DNA of 64,000 bases. It comes from Parus major (Eukaryota > Chordata > Aves > Passeriformes > Paridae). The stretch lies in the NCBI RefSeq assembly GCF_001522545.3, contig NC_031774.1, positions 19,434,749 to 19,498,748 of the forward strand. Reading direction: 5' to 3'. Made by a program: the position numbers and the translations under genes. Positions 61,231 through 64,000 of the stretch are shown here, piece by piece (the first letter of the stretch is position 1; each line of letters begins with the position of its first letter). The notes beneath the pieces were generated by a model. That model was not told where the DNA came from, did not search any database, and worked only from the letters and a program-made list of their open reading frames with translations.

Positions 61231-64000
61231 AGGGCTAAAAGGGCTACATTATGCAGCCCTGTTAGGGATTACATTTCATATTTGTGCTTTACTCTACAGG
61301 AATTAGGCAGAGCCAAATTTGATGGAGTAGGGGGTTTCTATGGCCTAACAAATCCCTGTCCATTCTGACACACAATTGCCTAAATGCTCAAACAGTTGGC
61401 GATGTTTTGAGAAAATCTACAAGAACAAAATTGTTTTTGACTTTTTACTGAAAGGAACACAAGGAGAAAAATAAACTTTTGCCAACACTACTAATGGAAC
61501 CAAAGAAGAACAATCTCTGGAGGGGTATAAAGCTCTCATCTAATCCTAATGGCTAAAATGCATCTCTGAAGATTAGATTAAGTTCTATGTTTTTTCTTAG
61601 CATTAAGTTCAAGAGACTAAAGATCTGTACAACACACTGAGATCTGAAAATGCAACATTTAAGTGGCCAAGATAGTTAATGCAAAAATTGAGTTAAATCT
61701 ATCCTGACAAAATTGAAATGTTAATAGGATAATTATTTAAATTACAGCAATTGTAAACCAGGATACCTCTGTTAATTGTAAGTGTTCCTATAGGGAAATG
61801 TGACTCAGGAAAACAATCCTTGTAAATGCTCAAAAGCCAAATACAGAATTCATGAGGCACACCTAAAACGTATATAGCCAGTATAATTTAATTTTCTAAA
61901 GCAAATACATATTTGAAATTTCCAAACTCTAGCAGCAGTCAATTATTTTAGCTTAAGAATTAGAAAAAAATTAGTAATAGGTAAGAAACTTTACAAAATA
62001 ATATATAGTGCTGATGAGTTAGCATAATATATAATACAGTTACAGTATTCCATAAGATAAAGAAATCTAAATGACTCTAGGTGACAGGTTGTGAAAAATA
62101 TTACCAATATAGTTTTTTATATGATATTTTCTCAACAATTAATACTTATGTGTTGCTGATGACCTAGTCAAGTCTTCAGCTCAGTCTTCTGCTGACATGA
62201 AGGAGAATAAACTTCATATGTGTAAAAAATGTTGTTGTTGAGGTAACAGCAAAAAATAACCTGAAGAGATAGTTCTTGTGCTGCATTTCCAGCTAGATTT
62301 CACAGAGCTGCAAGGAACAGGTTAACATATTACTATGTTTTATGAAAAAATTAAAGTTTTATATACCAGTTGGCCAACCTGAGGTTTGAAACAAATTATT
62401 ACAATGAAGCTGTTAGCAGTCAAAAAAACTAAATAATATATATTCAGGCAGTTGAATTTCATCAAAGAGCAAATTGAAGATGAAAGGATACCTGGTAAGG
62501 GACTAAGGCTATTGGTGTAAAAATGGTGTTACTATATCTTTGAAAGCAAATTCATTCTTCTGTAGAATGGAAAGTAAAAAAAGGAAGAAATTCACCAGTC
62601 AAATACAGCAGTAGTTTTAGAAGTCTAAATTTTATCATGAGCAATGTACAGGAAGAAGGCAATACATCTCTAGTGATACATAAAAACAGTAAAACAAGGT
62701 AGTAATTATGCACAATAGTGACGTTTTCTCAGAGTGAGTAAGAACAGAAAATGGATGCTGAACAATTGTGTAAAGTAGTAGAAGAGAAAGGAAAAATTAC
62801 AGGAAGTTTGATGTTATTACTTTCTTCTTCAATTCCTTTCTATATTTTTTCTCATGTTTATAACTGCTTTCTCAGATCAGGAGCTGCTGAATAAAATATA
62901 TTTTTATTGAATGAATAAGTTTATGAAAATCACTCAATATTCAATATGCATTCTGGAAGAAATATCAGGTGAACACTCCACAGTCCTGCCCAGAACAATC
63001 TACAGAGCATGGACAGTAACACAGAGTCTGTATAGATTATCCTGAATTCATCAGACTCATTGCATGGATGTGATTCCCAGTTAGAAATACTGATTTCTGA
63101 TTTTTTTTTCTCTGATTTTTTCATGAACTCCATGTGATAGATACAGTTTGCCATCCCAAAATTTATATGCCCACTGTTTTTTGTTCTTACAGTGCACATA
63201 CTATTTCTACAAAAGATCAAAACCTTACTTTATTTATTCCCACTCTGATGCTCCAACATTCCTGGGCTCTATATATCACACTTTAGATGATTTAAAAATT
63301 TCCATAATGTTTATATATAAGCATTGTTCACTGCTGAATTGAAATGACTTTTCTGAGGCTGACATTCTCCTACTCTCTCCCTTTTTCTCTTTTGAAACAG
63401 GATCATTTTATAATAAAAGAAAACTGGTGACCCCATGGAATGTGTAATTGCATTAATTATTTCACTTCCTTATCTCCAAATATCTCAAAAGCCTTTCAAA
63501 TGTCTCATCGCTTCCACAGCATGGTGATTCTTACACAGTTCTTATGTACAGGTGCATCTGTGTAAGGGTGTCTGTGTATACACAGAAATGCACTTAGACA
63601 CATCAGAGTGTTCCAAATTAAGTTTTACATTTTAAATGGAAGAAAGAAAAAATAGACTTTAGAAAGAGTATTTCTGTTATAGCCATTTCATCAAAAAGAA
63701 AAAAAAATTGGTCAAACTTATTCAAAAACTGTTTGAAAGAAGCTCAGAGGTGTTAAATATAAATATGGGGCAAAGTGCAACCACAGAAGTCATATTATTG
63801 CATTCTGAAAATTTTGCCAACCACAGAGAGAATAGTTCTGATTTCCAAGAATATTTCTCAAGAGACCCAAGTTCACTAAAGTCATGTACAGTGGCATTGC
63901 TGCCTTCAAAGGAATCAAAGAGTGTCTTGAACTTCCAGGACAAAGTAACCTAAAGATAGCACCTGTCACTATTGCCTGCAGATATGGCAGAGTTGGTGCT
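61231..64000. other. Unique AT-rich non-coding DNA to window end
   Basis: No gene or mobile element recognised. Overlapping open frames of 73-96 codons on both strands (62930-63342, 63708-63953) have no motif. About 61630-61960 is clean complex AT-rich sequence with homeodomain-like cores. Confidence 0.5.

Overview
This window looks like non-coding DNA from a bird genome. Three things support that. The sequence is AT-rich with sparse CpG, and no open reading frame is longer than about 122 codons. It contains repeated 3' ends and body fragments of CR1 non-LTR retrotransposons, the dominant interspersed repeat of birds and other sauropsids. It also contains two copies of an ERVL-like long terminal repeat of a kind common in bird genomes. 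I recognise no intact protein-coding gene, rRNA, tRNA or CRISPR array. The window is either a gene desert or part of a very long intron; the sequence does not say which.

Layout. 1-13.4 kb is mostly unique AT-rich DNA with CR1 pieces at 2.9-3.3 kb (minus) and 6.0-6.3 kb (plus). At 13.4-14.7 kb a CR1 3' end abuts a near full-length solo LTR (plus), followed by an older CR1 body fragment. 14.7-26.2 kb is unique DNA with a small CR1 tail at 17.3 kb, an exon-like 89-base segment at 19.1 kb and an old CR1 fragment at 20.2-20.7 kb. 26.2-29.8 kb is the densest part. It holds a CR1 fragment, a 124-bp tandem duplication, about 0.8 kb of repeat-free AT-rich DNA, an old CR1 body fragment, a decayed reverse transcriptase relic that looks Penelope-like, and another CR1 fragment. 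29.8-48.8 kb is unique DNA except for a 5'-half LTR fragment (minus) at 37.8-38.1 kb. A GATA microsatellite lies at 48.8 kb and two CR1 pieces lie tail-to-tail at 52.2-52.9 kb. A 257-bp GAA/GCA tract with 15-bp higher-order structure lies at 58.0 kb, and a probable very old CR1 lies at 60.9-61.2 kb.

There is no set of genes working together here. The content is a fossil record of retrotransposons of several ages, simple repeats, and a few repeat-free stretches that could be conserved regulatory elements. That last idea can only be tested by cross-species alignment. The most interesting item is the Penelope-like reverse transcriptase relic at about 28.27-28.89 kb.
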